A stretch of DNA of 64,000 bases from Paenibacillus sp. KS-LC4 (lineage in GTDB: Bacteria > Bacillota > Bacilli > Paenibacillales > Paenibacillaceae), in assembly GCF_036894955.1 (NCBI RefSeq), contig NZ_CP145905.1, forward strand, positions 5,250,001 to 5,314,000. The letters are read 5' to 3'. Below are positions 49,389-58,398 of the stretch, piece after piece. Within the stretch, counting starts at the first letter, position 1. Each line of letters starts with the position of its first letter. The notes beneath the pieces are model-generated. The model was not told where the DNA came from, did not search any database, and was given only the letters and a program-made list of their open reading frames with translations. Position numbers and translations under genes: made by a program.

Positions 49389-49799
49389 ATGGCGAGGCTC
49401 ACGACTTATTTTTTCTCCGAGGATGCTAAAGCACAGGCTGATTTTTATATTCAGGCGCTTGGAGGCGAAATCATTTCCATGATGAAATTCGGTGATTTGC
49501 CGGATACGCAAGAGGATGTAAAGGATAAAATTCTTCATTTGGAGATGAAGGCCGCCGGTATAAGCTTCATGCTTTGCGATGCCGTGTACCAGACGCTGAC
49601 CCATGGAAGTGCCATTAATCTAAGCTTGGAATTTGAAGGAGAAGCGGAAGCACACGACGCATTCCATAAATTATCAGAGGGCGGAACGGTGAAAAAAGAG
49701 CTGAGTCCAGAATTTTGGGGCTCGCTGTTCGGACAGCTGGAGGATAAATTCGGCATCCAATGGATGATTACGACGGCTGCAAAGATAAGCGCAGTTTAG
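49389..49799 (+). CDS. VOC-fold (PhnB-like glyoxalase/dioxygenase superfamily) protein
   Basis: Small protein of 136 residues built as two beta-alpha-beta-beta-beta units: TTYFFSEDAKAQADFYIQALGGE and the second from INLSLEFEGEAEAHDAFHKLSEGG to DKFGIQWMI. This PhnB-like branch often has lost the metal ligands of true glyoxalases, and function is unknown. Single gene, preceded by GGAAGG. Confidence 0.8.
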   Translation: MARLTTYFFSEDAKAQADFYIQALGGEIISMMKFGDLPDTQEDVKDKILHLEMKAAGISFMLCDAVYQTLTHGSAINLSLEFEGEAEAHDAFHKLSEGGTVKKELSPEFWGSLFGQLEDKFGIQWMITTAAKISAV

Positions 49800-49826
49800 C
49801 TTTACTTAAGCAGAATTTCTATAAAA

Positions 49827-49866
49827 AAAGCAAACTCTTTCGCTTATTAAGGAAAGAGCTTGCTTT
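49827..49866. terminator. Bidirectional terminator between VOC and carbonic anhydrase genes
   Basis: AAAGCAA and CTCTTTC arms pair with GAAAGAG and TTGCTTT with one mismatch; A-run and T-rich flanks serve both convergent genes. Confidence 0.8.
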
Positions 49867-49887
49867 AATGTTATTTATCGGATAAAT

Positions 49888-50454
49888 CTATTCCTTCTTA
49901 TAGCCTTCATCCACCAAATCAAGACGTCCTGTCTCTGGATCAATTACGAAGCCATGTACAGGAATATGAGCAGGCATTAGCGGATGGTTGCGAATAATGC
50001 CGATGCTGTCCATAACGCCTTCCTCTACCTTGTCGAACCCCTTCAAGAAACGATCCATCTTAATACCCGAGCTCTCAAGCGTCTCAATAACGACTTCAGA
50101 AATCCCGTTTTGCTTAAATTTGCTGACCATGCCCTGCGTGTCCAAATTATTCATACCGCAGCCGTGATGCCCGATAACGAGTACTTCCTCAACGCCTAGC
50201 TCATAAACAGCAACCAAAATACTCCGCATCGCACTACCGAATGGCTGGGTCAAAATGGCGCCTGCGTTTTTAATGATTTTGGCATCGCCATTGCGCAAAT
50301 TCAGCGCGTTCGGCAGCAGTTCAACGAGCCTAGTGTCCATGCACGTCAAAATCGCCAGCTTTTTCGCTGGAAACTTATCCGTTAGAAACTGCTCATATCG
50401 TTTTTCACCAACAAATTTCTCATTATATGACAATAAATCATTTACAACACTCAT
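49888..50454 (-). CDS. Beta-class carbonic anhydrase
   Basis: Zinc enzyme of 188 residues interconverting CO2 and bicarbonate in the cytoplasm. Zinc ligands Cys38, His96 and Cys99 (HHGCG), with the catalytic Asp40-Arg42 pair in CMDTRL. Size and sequence fit the short YtiB/type II beta-class of Bacillales. Stand-alone gene. Supplies bicarbonate for carboxylation reactions. Confidence 0.92.
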   Translation of the reverse strand: MSVVNDLLSYNEKFVGEKRYEQFLTDKFPAKKLAILTCMDTRLVELLPNALNLRNGDAKIIKNAGAILTQPFGSAMRSILVAVYELGVEEVLVIGHHGCGMNNLDTQGMVSKFKQNGISEVVIETLESSGIKMDRFLKGFDKVEEGVMDSIGIIRNHPLMPAHIPVHGFVIDPETGRLDLVDEGYKKE

Positions 50455-50513
50455 TCTTCATTTCCCCCTCTGCAATTGCTAAAGATGCCTTGTACATGAA
50501 GACTTGCTCATAC

Positions 50514-50545
50514 AAAAAAAGAAGAGCAGCAGCTCCCCCTTCTTC
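50514..50545 (-). terminator. Terminator of the L-galactose operon
   Basis: On the minus strand AAGAAG and GAGC arms pair with GCTC and CTTCTT (small bulge) followed by TTTTTTTG, about 110 bp after the last stop of the operon. Confidence 0.6.
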
Positions 50546-50655
50546 ATTATCCTGCATCGCTCATGCCATCTAAGTAAGCTTGTCTCACACAGGATCAGAA
50601 AAGCTAAACTTACTTTAGCATAAGTCGCATTATATGGGCAATAGCAAGAATTAGG

Positions 50656-51699
50656 CTACAGCTCTACCATCGCTTTAATGACCTTCGATTCAGGTTTCAG
50701 CCACTCGTCGAATACGCCAATTAAGCCTTCAAATGACGAACGATGTGTAATTAACCGCTCTACTTTAATACTGCCGCTGGCTACCGCTTCTATTACGATG
50801 TCAAAATCCTCACGGGTTGCATTACGGCTGCCCATCAGCGTCAGCTCACGTTTATGAAATTCTGGATCATGAAAGGCAATGTCCGCTTTCACGAGTCCAA
50901 CATAGACCAGCTTGCCGCCATGCGCTGTCAGGCCGAAGGCATCCGTCATCGAGCGGGCATTGCCCGTTGCGTCAAATACGACGGTCGGAAAGTCTCCCTC
51001 CGTCAGCTCGGCGATCCGCTCTTGCGGCTGCTGCAAGGCATGAACCGTTTCATCAACATCAGCCCAATCCTTGCAAAAAGCAAGCCGCTCCTCATTAATA
51101 TCCATCGCAATAACCCTTGCTCCCCGATGCTTCGCAAACGCCATAACGCCAAGCCCTATCGGCCCTGCACCGATGACGAGCACGGTCTCGCCCGCCTCCA
51201 GCTCCGCACGGCGAACGGCATGGGCGCCGATGCTGAGCGGCTCCAGCATGGCCGCCATATCCAGCGACAAGCCATCCGTCTTGATCAGGTGGGTTGCAGG
51301 TACCGCGATCAGCTCGCGCATGCCGCCATCCTTATGAACGCCCAGCACCTGCATGGCGGTGCAGCAATTTGTTTTGCCGCGCCTGCATGCGATGCAAGTA
51401 CCACAGTGCATATAAGGGATGACACTAACTTGATCCCCTGGCTCAAGCCCGGTCACCTGTTCGCCAACTGCTTCTACAATTGCCGCCAGCTCATGGCCGA
51501 GAACGCGCGGATATTGGAAAAAAGGCTGGTTTCCTTTATACGCATGCATATCTGTGCCGCAAATACCGATGCGGCGGATGCGAATAATCGCATCCCCTGG
51601 GCCAGCGGCAAGTGACCCTTCACCGCCGCCGCCAAAAGCAGGCTGCTCCTGAACGGTCAGCTTGAGAACGTCCGGCTGCTCACATACGATTGCTTTCAT
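50656..51699 (-). CDS. lgoD: L-galactonate 5-dehydrogenase (LgoD-like zinc dehydrogenase)
   Basis: Zinc-containing medium-chain dehydrogenase of 347 residues, predicted to oxidise L-galactonate to D-tagaturonate with NAD. Catalytic zinc at Cys in GICGTD and the GHE motif; structural zinc cysteines in CGTCIACRRGKTNCC; NAD motif VIGAGPIGLGVMA. The segments GNQPFFQYPRVLGHE, GVHKDGG and DPEFHKRELTLMGSRNAT are, from memory, nearly identical to E. coli LgoD (YjjN). It is the last of five overlapping genes; its product is the substrate of UxaB encoded two genes upstream. A related L-gulonate or L-idonate dehydrogenase is the main alternative. Confidence 0.82.
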   Translation of the reverse strand: MKAIVCEQPDVLKLTVQEQPAFGGGGEGSLAAGPGDAIIRIRRIGICGTDMHAYKGNQPFFQYPRVLGHELAAIVEAVGEQVTGLEPGDQVSVIPYMHCGTCIACRRGKTNCCTAMQVLGVHKDGGMRELIAVPATHLIKTDGLSLDMAAMLEPLSIGAHAVRRAELEAGETVLVIGAGPIGLGVMAFAKHRGARVIAMDINEERLAFCKDWADVDETVHALQQPQERIAELTEGDFPTVVFDATGNARSMTDAFGLTAHGGKLVYVGLVKADIAFHDPEFHKRELTLMGSRNATREDFDIVIEAVASGSIKVERLITHRSSFEGLIGVFDEWLKPESKVIKAMVEL

Positions 51700-52664
51700 G
51701 ATGTCGCTCTCCCTTGCCCAGCGCCGCCGCTGATGTGCTCGTTATATTCCGGCAAGCCGCTGACCCAGCTTTCATCTGCAAAGGGTGCCAGCAATTGAAG
51801 CACTTCCTTAAGCAGACGCTCGTCCATAGGCTCCTCTATCCATGCCGTATTGCGACGGATGTTTTCCGGATTCGCGGTGCTAACCAGCGTCGTCGGAATT
51901 TGCTCATTCGCTACGGCAAACTGCATCGCCAGCTTCGCAATATCTGTTCCTTGCGCTGCACAATGCTCGGCAGCACGCAGACAGGCAGCCTTCAGCTCGG
52001 CGCTTGCCGGATGCCAGTCTGGCGTTCCTCTTGTACCAAGCAGACCCATCGACAACGGCGATGCGCTCACCAAGCCGACATTGTGCTGCTCAATAAGCGG
52101 CAGCAGGCCCAGCAGCGACGTATCATTTAATGAATAGTGGCAATAGGATAAAATAACATCGACTTCCGTATGCGGCAGCCATTTTTCGAATAGCTGCAGC
52201 GGCAAGCCAGAAATGCCATAGTGACGGATTTTACCCTGCTCCTTGAGCTTTTGCAGCGCTGGAATTCCCTGTGCTGCATGCTCAGGGGAAACAAACTCAA
52301 TATCGTGAAGGAACATAAAATCAACGTAATCCGTATTAAGCCGCTGCAAGCTTTCTTCCAAGGAGCTCATAATTCGGCTCTCGGAAAAATCAAAGCTGTC
52401 CACGCCATATCGGCCCGCTTTAGTCGAGAGCAGAAACTGGTCGCGCGGCAGCTCCTTAATCGCCTTGCCGAGCACCGTCTCCGCCTTTGTCATCCCGTAA
52501 TATGGCGAAACGTCGATATAGTTGATTCCTGCATCCAAGGCGGTATGAACGGTGCGAATCGCTTCTTCCTCATTCGTTTCCCTGAATACAGAGCCGAGGG
52601 AAGACGCGCCGAAGCTGAGTACGGATACATCCAGCCCGGTTTTTCCTAGTTGTCGATACTTCAT
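51696..52664 (-). CDS. L-galactose dehydrogenase-like aldo/keto reductase
   Basis: NAD(P)-dependent aldo/keto reductase of 322 residues. Catalytic Asp/Tyr in DVSPYYG, Lys in LSTKAGRYG and His in FLHDIEF. The stretches GASSLGSVF, GRYGVDSFDFSESRI, HDIEFVSPEHAA, VILSYCHYSLNDTSLL, ASPLSMGLL and PDWHPASAELK are, from memory, remarkably close to plant L-galactose dehydrogenase; bacterial L-fucose/D-arabinose dehydrogenases are more distant. It should oxidise L-galactose at C1 to the lactone, which the amidohydrolase of this operon would open. Overlaps lgoD by four bases; ribosome site GGAGGG. Confidence 0.82.
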   Translation of the reverse strand: MKYRQLGKTGLDVSVLSFGASSLGSVFRETNEEEAIRTVHTALDAGINYIDVSPYYGMTKAETVLGKAIKELPRDQFLLSTKAGRYGVDSFDFSESRIMSSLEESLQRLNTDYVDFMFLHDIEFVSPEHAAQGIPALQKLKEQGKIRHYGISGLPLQLFEKWLPHTEVDVILSYCHYSLNDTSLLGLLPLIEQHNVGLVSASPLSMGLLGTRGTPDWHPASAELKAACLRAAEHCAAQGTDIAKLAMQFAVANEQIPTTLVSTANPENIRRNTAWIEEPMDERLLKEVLQLLAPFADESWVSGLPEYNEHISGGAGQGRATS

Positions 52665-52678
52665 CCTGTTCCCTCCGA

Positions 52679-54193
52679 TTACAAAATAACGCCGTCTTTG
52701 AAAATCGCAATTTCCTTAAAGCCATTGCGTTCATTATTCGTCTTTGCCTCGCCAGAGGCAAGCGCCAGCAATTGATCCCACAACTCATCGGTCAGCTCAT
52801 TCATCGTCTTGCCTTCAAGCAGCTGTCCTGCGTTGAAGTCGATCCAGTTCTTTTTGCGTCCCGCCAGTTCGCTGTTCGTCGCAATCTTCACCGTTGGCAC
52901 CGGACCGCCGAACGGCGTTCCCCGACCTGTCGTAAACAGCACGATATGTGCGCCGCCTGCGGACAATGCCGTTACCGATACGAGATCATTGCCCGGCGCC
53001 TCCAGCAAGTTCAGGCCAGTATGCGTAATTCGCTCGCCATAAGGAACTACGTCCTTCACCAAGGCGTGACCGCCCTTTTGCGTGCAGCCGAGCGACTTTT
53101 CCTCCAAAGTACTGATGCCGCCAGCCTTGTTGCCCGGCGAAGGATTTTCATAAATTTCCTGATCATGACGGATAAAATATTGCTTAAAATCATTAATTAA
53201 ATGTACGATTTTGCCAAAAATCTGCTCATTTTCAGCGCGATTCATCAATATCGTTTCGGCGCCAAACATTTCCGGCACCTCGGTCAAAATCGCTGTGCCG
53301 CCCGCCTCAATCAAGCGATCCGAAACCGTCCCAACTAGCGGATTAGCGGTAATGCCCGACAAGCCGTCCGAGCCGCCGCATTTGAGCCCCAGCTTGAGCT
53401 TAGCAACCGGTACCGGCTCTCGCTTGAAGCGCTCTGCGAATTCGACGAGAGCGTCGATTTCCTCAAGCGCAGACTCCAGCTCGTCTTCAACATCCTGCGA
53501 CTTAATAAACTTGACGCGCTCTGGATTGTAGTCCCCGATTGCCTGCTTAAACAGGTCGATCTGATTATTTTCACAGCCGAGTCCCATGACGAGCACGCCT
53601 GCCGCATTCGGATGGTTCACAAGCGAAGCGAGCAGCTTCTGCGTGTGCTGGAGATCGTCGCCAAGCTGTGAGCAGCCAAACGGATGAGCAAAATGATAAA
53701 TGCCATCAACGCGTCCCGCATACATCGCATCAGCCCGCCGTGCTACGATTTCACAGGTTTTGTTAATGCAGCCGACCGTATTAATGATCCAAATTTCATT
53801 GCGGATGCCAACCTCGCCGCCATCGCGCACATACCCTTGAAACGTCTGGTTGGCACGATTCGTCGAGCTCTTAGCTGGCGCTGCCGATTCCTCGCGACCC
53901 TTGGCCGGATCATACGAATATTCCAGAAAGCCTTTGAGTCCAGTTCCAATATTATGCGTATGCACCCAGCTGCCTGCCGGAATATCCGATTTGGCGATGC
54001 CGATGGAATAGCCAAACTTGAGCACATGTGCGTCCTGCGGGATTGGCGTCGAAGCAATTTTATGCCCTTTGGGCACATCCTCAAGCAGTTCCAGCTCCCT
54101 GCCGTTTTCAAGCGTCAGCTTATCTCCTCGGGAAAGCGGCGTAAGCGCTATAACGACCTGATCCTTCTCATTTAACCGAACCCAGTTATTCAT
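52679..54193 (-). CDS. uxaA: Altronate dehydratase
   Basis: Iron-dependent dehydratase of 504 residues converting D-altronate to 2-keto-3-deoxygluconate. N-terminal SAF domain (about 1-85), then the GD_AH/UxaA catalytic part with GYVRDGGEVGIRNEIWIINTVGCIN, YHFAHPFGCSQLGDD, LGLKCGGSDGLSGITANPLVG and CTQKGGHA; the conserved cysteines and histidines are present. Start taken as ATG 54193 (GGAG 10 nt upstream), overlapping uxaB by eight bases; a GTG at 54202 is too close to the ribosome site. Galactarate dehydratase is excluded by length and context. Confidence 0.9.
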   Translation of the reverse strand: MNNWVRLNEKDQVVIALTPLSRGDKLTLENGRELELLEDVPKGHKIASTPIPQDAHVLKFGYSIGIAKSDIPAGSWVHTHNIGTGLKGFLEYSYDPAKGREESAAPAKSSTNRANQTFQGYVRDGGEVGIRNEIWIINTVGCINKTCEIVARRADAMYAGRVDGIYHFAHPFGCSQLGDDLQHTQKLLASLVNHPNAAGVLVMGLGCENNQIDLFKQAIGDYNPERVKFIKSQDVEDELESALEEIDALVEFAERFKREPVPVAKLKLGLKCGGSDGLSGITANPLVGTVSDRLIEAGGTAILTEVPEMFGAETILMNRAENEQIFGKIVHLINDFKQYFIRHDQEIYENPSPGNKAGGISTLEEKSLGCTQKGGHALVKDVVPYGERITHTGLNLLEAPGNDLVSVTALSAGGAHIVLFTTGRGTPFGGPVPTVKIATNSELAGRKKNWIDFNAGQLLEGKTMNELTDELWDQLLALASGEAKTNNERNGFKEIAIFKDGVIL

Positions 54194-55697
54194 GCTGATC
54201 ACGCTCCAGTTCCTCTAGTTGGGAAGCTACCGCTTCTACCAAGCCCGGTACGTCCTGCAAGTTGCGTCCCCACAGCTCGCTTAAGGCCAGCAGCCGCTCT
54301 GCCTGTGCTTGTGCCGAGCCCGCCGCTGCTGCGCCTTGTCCCGTTTCTTCCGAAGCCCACGCCGCTGCAAGCGCCGCTAGTGCCCCAGCATCGTCGCGTA
54401 CTGTATACGCATTTCCGAGCAAATCCGTACCTGTATATGCGCCTGCTCCATCGCTCTCTACTTTATAGTAGCGCAGCAAGCCGGCAAAAGCGCGCACCAG
54501 CCGTGCTGGCACTAGCTGGCCGCGATCAGCATAATCCAGCAGCGATGGCAGCAGTCTGACCTTGAACTTACTGATGCTGTTCATCGCAATATCTGCAAGC
54601 CGGTGGCGAATGAACGGATTGAGAAAGCGCTCATAGACCGCAGCGGCATAATCCTTCAGCTCACCCTCAGGCAGCGGCAGTGCCGGAATAATCTCCTTCT
54701 CTACGGCCTCACGAACATAGGGGCCAAACTCCGCATGCTCCATTACCTCGCGCACCTGCTCCAGTCCATGGACGAGCGCAAGCGGTGTCATTAGCGTATG
54801 GGCGCCATTCAGTATGCGTACCTTCCGCAGCTGAAATGGCTTCAAATCGTCCACAAAATGCACATTAAGCCCTGCGCTGCGCAGCGGCAGCTGCTTATCC
54901 AGCTCCGGCCCCGCTTCAATCGCCCAAAAATGGTATGGCTCCGCTGTCGTCAGCATCGGGTCCTCATAGCCCCACTCCGCAAACCATTGCTGCGCCTGCT
55001 GCTCATCAGGGTAGCCCGTCACGATTCGGTCTACAAGCGAGTTAAGGAAGCGATTATGCTGCTCCACCCATTGCTTGAACGACTGCGGGAAGCCCCAATC
55101 CTCGCTATAGCGCAGCACACAAGCTTTCAGCTCGTCGCCATTGCGCTCCAGCAGCTCGCATGGCAGGCAAATCAACCCGCTATCCGCAGCGCCTTGGAAT
55201 GCGAGAAAACGGCGATACAGCAAATAAGCAAGCTTGCCCGGGTAAGACTGAATCGGCTGGCCTTCCAGCAGCGGCTCCGGCCTGTAGGCAAGTCCCGCTT
55301 CTGTCGTGTTGGAGACGACGAATCGCAAATCCTTGCTTTCCGCAAGCTTCACTAGCGACTCCCATTCCGAATAGGGATCAAATGCCTTTGCAAAAACGGT
55401 GACCACTTCCTTACGCTCTACCGCAGCGCCATTTTCCAATCCTCGAATGACTAGCGTATAAAGACCATCCTGCTTGGCCAAAGCGTCAATTTTCGGCTTG
55501 CCGCCTGGACGCGGCTGCGTCACCGCGACTCCGCCGCCGAACAGACCTTGCTTATGGCATTCCTGAAGCATCCAATCCGCAAAGCCGCGCAAAAAGTTTC
55601 CTTCGCCAATTTGCAGCACCGTTATTGCGCCTGCTTGAACCGCCTCGTACCGTTCATTATCTTCCTGTGTCAAAAGCTTCTTATTTAACTGGCTCAT
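54186..55697 (-). CDS. uxaB: Tagaturonate reductase (altronate oxidoreductase)
   Basis: Mannitol-dehydrogenase-family enzyme of 503 residues reducing D-tagaturonate to D-altronate with NADH. N-terminal Rossmann segment VLQIGEGNFLRGFADWML, GVAVTQPRPGG, FVVSNTTEAG; catalytic region KVRILNGAHTLMTPLALV containing the family Lys-x5-Asn-x2-His set. The Gly/Ala-rich insertion near residues 430-460 (AAAWASEETGQGAAAAGSAQAQ) is low-complexity. Overlaps both neighbours, so it is translated with the lactonase and the dehydratase. Confidence 0.92.
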   Translation of the reverse strand: MSQLNKKLLTQEDNERYEAVQAGAITVLQIGEGNFLRGFADWMLQECHKQGLFGGGVAVTQPRPGGKPKIDALAKQDGLYTLVIRGLENGAAVERKEVVTVFAKAFDPYSEWESLVKLAESKDLRFVVSNTTEAGLAYRPEPLLEGQPIQSYPGKLAYLLYRRFLAFQGAADSGLICLPCELLERNGDELKACVLRYSEDWGFPQSFKQWVEQHNRFLNSLVDRIVTGYPDEQQAQQWFAEWGYEDPMLTTAEPYHFWAIEAGPELDKQLPLRSAGLNVHFVDDLKPFQLRKVRILNGAHTLMTPLALVHGLEQVREVMEHAEFGPYVREAVEKEIIPALPLPEGELKDYAAAVYERFLNPFIRHRLADIAMNSISKFKVRLLPSLLDYADRGQLVPARLVRAFAGLLRYYKVESDGAGAYTGTDLLGNAYTVRDDAGALAALAAAWASEETGQGAAAAGSAQAQAERLLALSELWGRNLQDVPGLVEAVASQLEELERDQHE

Positions 55698-56524
55698 AGT
55701 TTATAAAACTCCTTTGCATTTAGTCCGAAAAGCTTGCTTCTCTCTGCTTCTCCCCATGAGGCTGGCAGCGCCTGCTCCAGCACATCCACAACCTCATCGT
55801 AGCCTGCCGCCAGCAGACAAACCGGCCAATCACTGCCGAACATGACTCGGTCTGGTCCGAAGGCCTCCAGCACATGGCGAATATACGCGATAAAATGCTC
55901 GGGCCGCCAGCTGTCATGACTCGCCTCTGTGACCATTCCCGACAGCTTGCAATACAGCTTCGGATATCGCGCCAGCTCCGTTATTTGGCTGCGCCAAGGG
56001 TCAAGCTCGCCCGCCGCAATTCGCGGCTTCGCCAAATGATCAATAACACCGCGCAAATTCGGCACCTGCTTCATAATCTGAACGAGCGAATCAAGCTGAT
56101 TCGAGGTGAGGAGCAGGTCAATAGGCGTATCCCGCGTCTCATACTCCCTCATCGCATTAACGAACGTCTGCTGCAAAATCACTTCCGCATCCTTCAGCTC
56201 TTGGATCATCACGCGGAACCCCACGAACCGCTGATGACGAGTAAACTGCTCGAAGTGACTTAAATGCTCGGGATCAAACAAATCGAGATAACCGACAACA
56301 CCCGCAATCGACTCCGTGCGGTCGCTCAGGGCGAGTAAATATTCGGTCTCTGCCAGCGTTGGAGCGGCTTGCACCGCGATTGTATGGCTAATGCCATGCC
56401 GATTCAGGCTCGGCTGCAAATGCTCCGGCCCATAATCGCGGTAAAGCACAGCAATCTCGGGTGTAATCCAGCCGTAATCGCCCCGCTCAATTGCCCAGTA
56501 ATGCTGATGCGCATCAATCCTCAT
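55694..56524 (-). CDS. COG3618-type sugar lactonase (amidohydrolase superfamily)
   Basis: Hydrolase of 276 residues, first gene of the operon. Amidohydrolase_2 features: DAHQHYW at the N-terminus, FRVMIQE, GVIDHLAKP, CKLSGMVTEA and the closing MFGSDWPVC with the essential Asp. This group contains L-fucono-, L-galactono- and L-rhamnonolactonases; beside an L-galactose dehydrogenase-like enzyme and LgoD, opening of L-galactonolactone to L-galactonate is the natural role. AGGGGGA precedes the ATG. Substrate assignment is inference; family is firm. Confidence 0.82.
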   Translation of the reverse strand: MRIDAHQHYWAIERGDYGWITPEIAVLYRDYGPEHLQPSLNRHGISHTIAVQAAPTLAETEYLLALSDRTESIAGVVGYLDLFDPEHLSHFEQFTRHQRFVGFRVMIQELKDAEVILQQTFVNAMREYETRDTPIDLLLTSNQLDSLVQIMKQVPNLRGVIDHLAKPRIAAGELDPWRSQITELARYPKLYCKLSGMVTEASHDSWRPEHFIAYIRHVLEAFGPDRVMFGSDWPVCLLAAGYDEVVDVLEQALPASWGEAERSKLFGLNAKEFYKL

Positions 56525-56575
56525 CGTTGCTTCCCCCTATAAGATGATATTTTCAAATGAATATAGACGTGTAAT

Positions 56576-56589
56576 TGTTAACGTTTTCA
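56576..56589 (+). promoter_or_regulatory. cre-like site between the L-galactose operon and its AraC regulator
   Basis: TGTTAACGTTTTCA matches TGWAARCGYTWNCW at 13 of 14 positions, 52 bp upstream of the lactonase start. Suggests CcpA control of the operon. The rest of the 259-bp divergent gap (56525-56783) must contain both promoters; I see no clear AraC half-sites by eye. Confidence 0.5.
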
Positions 56590-56783
56590 AAGCAGTATCC
56601 GCTCTTATACCGAAACCTGCTCCCACTGCTGTTTATTCCTTTGCTCTTATTATAAATGCCAATAATGACATTAAAAATAACGTATTCCTGCATATTTGTA
56701 CTGTATTTTGATTTTTGTTATGCTGGACTATAGAAGCCTATCGCGCTTGACCTAGACTGCCGCAAGGAGGTGTCGTTTCACTT

Positions 56784-57659
56784 ATGAAGCCGTTTCGCAA
56801 GCCGTTCGAGGTTGGCAGCTCATTCCCTTTCGATCTCGTCTACCGTGACCGCAAGCATTGGCAGACCGAGCTGCCCGATCATCTGCATGACTGGTATGAG
56901 CTTGTCTACATTTATGAGGGCAAGGGCACTTTTTTTATCGACCAAACCTTTTACGATATGAAGCAGGGCGATTTATTCATTATCCCGGGCAATACGATAC
57001 ATCGCTCCTTTCCCGATAAGGAGGAGCCGGTGACATCGACGGCGATTTTCTTCAGTACCTTATTCGTCCAAACCGCATCGTTCGGGGACAGCTTCTCCTA
57101 TTTGCGCTGCTTTGACCATGCTAAAAAGCATAAACGCTACAAATTTGAGCCGACTATGCAGGAGCGGCTTAAGCTGGAGCGGCTCATTGATGAGCTAGAG
57201 CTTGAGCAGCGTGAGCAGCAGCCCGGCTATCGGCAGGCGGTATTGCTGCAGCTGGAGCATATATTGCTGCTGATGAACCGCCGGATTATTGCGAGCAGCC
57301 GCGAATATGCGAAGGCGGATAGCCCATTGATCGGCCCGCTATGGATGCGAAGCATCCTTCACTATATTGATGAGCATCCCGAGAGCCCGCTGGGCTTGTC
57401 CGTATTGGCGCAAATGGCGGCGGTCACGCCGGCCCATTTTTCCCGCGTATTTAAGCAGCTCACCGGTATGAATGTCACCGACTATGTGACAGCGAAGCGC
57501 ATTATTCGCGCCAAGGAACTGCTGCTGGCAAGCGACGACAACGTTCGGCTCATCGCCGAAGCCTGCGGCTTTGAGAGCCTGCCCCATTTTCACCGCATGT
57601 TCAAAAAGGTAACCGGGCAAACGCCTGCCGCATATAAAAAAGCGACGCCAGCCGAATAA
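56784..57659 (+). CDS. AraC-family regulator with cupin sensor domain
   Basis: Regulator of 291 residues. N-terminal cupin (about 25-110: HLHDWYELVYIYEGKGTFFID, GDLFIIPGNTIHRSFP) that would bind a sugar, and C-terminal AraC double helix-turn-helix (about 190-290: SVLAQMAAVTPAHFSRVFKQLTG, ACGFESLPHFHRMFKKVTG). Divergent from the five-gene L-galactose operon, which it most likely activates. Strong ribosome site AAGGAGGTG. Confidence 0.92.
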   Translation: MKPFRKPFEVGSSFPFDLVYRDRKHWQTELPDHLHDWYELVYIYEGKGTFFIDQTFYDMKQGDLFIIPGNTIHRSFPDKEEPVTSTAIFFSTLFVQTASFGDSFSYLRCFDHAKKHKRYKFEPTMQERLKLERLIDELELEQREQQPGYRQAVLLQLEHILLLMNRRIIASSREYAKADSPLIGPLWMRSILHYIDEHPESPLGLSVLAQMAAVTPAHFSRVFKQLTGMNVTDYVTAKRIIRAKELLLASDDNVRLIAEACGFESLPHFHRMFKKVTGQTPAAYKKATPAE

Positions 57660-57662
57660 AGT

Positions 57663-57708
57663 AACGGCAGAGGCATTCCCGGTATTAGTCGGAAATAGCT
57701 CTGCCGTT
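57663..57708. terminator. Terminator between AraC and MarR genes
   Basis: Perfect 10-bp stem AACGGCAGAG/CTCTGCCGTT around a 26-nt loop, between convergent genes. Confidence 0.7.
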
Positions 57709-57717
57709 ATTCAAGCA

Positions 57718-58167
57718 TCAGCTTAGCTGCTCTGCGCCAAGCCCGATTTTTTTGAGCAGCTGGATCAGCAGCTCTTTCTCCGAATCATCAATGAAGGACA
57801 GATTACGTGAAATCATCTTCGCATGTTTTGGGAAAATTTCATTAAACAGCTGTGTACCCGCTTCCGTAAGGGCAGCATTGGAGGCTCTGCGATCGGTCGG
57901 GCTTGGGTGCCGCTTGACGTATCCCTTTTTCTCAAGCTTGTCTACGACATAAGTAATGCTTCCGGTTGGGATGGAGAAGGTTTCGCTGATTTTCGTAATC
58001 AGCTGCGGCCCCTTGCTGTATAATAGCTCCAGAATAATGAATTGCTCCGGCTCAACGCCATGGCTTGCGATGTCTTTTTTTACATTTCCAAACACAGCCA
58101 TCGACGCTTTGCTCCACACGCGGAACAGCCGCAAATCCAGCTCGGTACGCTCATCGGCTTGATCCAT
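57718..58167 (-). CDS. MarR-family transcriptional regulator
   Basis: Winged-helix repressor of 149 residues with the MarR core FIILELLYSKGPQLITKISETFSIPTGSITYVVDKLEKKGYV (about 47-88) and the wing HPSPTDRRASNAALTEAG. Related to the group that senses oxidants or phenolics, but no cysteine is in the usual OhrR position near the N-terminus, so ligand sensing is more likely. Divergent from a TetR/DUF4260 operon 250 bp away; target unknown. Confidence 0.88.
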   Translation of the reverse strand: MDQADERTELDLRLFRVWSKASMAVFGNVKKDIASHGVEPEQFIILELLYSKGPQLITKISETFSIPTGSITYVVDKLEKKGYVKRHPSPTDRRASNAALTEAGTQLFNEIFPKHAKMISRNLSFIDDSEKELLIQLLKKIGLGAEQLS

Positions 58168-58353
58168 TTATCCAAAACCTCCTTCCCGTCTAAAATAACC
58201 CCGATGCCGCGATTTAATTAGCGACATGAATTTTTCCTGCATCCTCTGACTGTACCACTATAAAATCTTTATTTGCAAATCAAATTTCCTGCTCGGTCAG
58301 AACAATTAAGAAACCTAATGAATAACGGCGGTAATATTTCTTTGCATAGAGTA

Positions 58354-58382
58354 TTGACTGTTCAACCAAACAGTATTACAAT
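58354..58382 (+). promoter_or_regulatory. Promoter of the TetR/DUF4260 operon
   Basis: TTGACT and TACAAT with a 17-bp spacer; operator 1 (58357-58374) covers the -35 and spacer, giving steric repression. Confidence 0.75.
58357..58374. promoter_or_regulatory. TetR-type operator 1 of the DUF4260 operon
   Basis: ACTGTTCAACCAAACAGT: 6-bp arms ACTGTT/AACAGT. Part of a longer motif (about GACTGTTCAA.CAAACAGTATT) that recurs 42 bp downstream. Confidence 0.75.
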
Positions 58383-58398
58383 CCATACATAGGAACTG

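Noticed and set aside
50854..51615. 253-codon + strand frame opposite lgoD
   Set aside because: Shadow frame of the zinc dehydrogenase gene.
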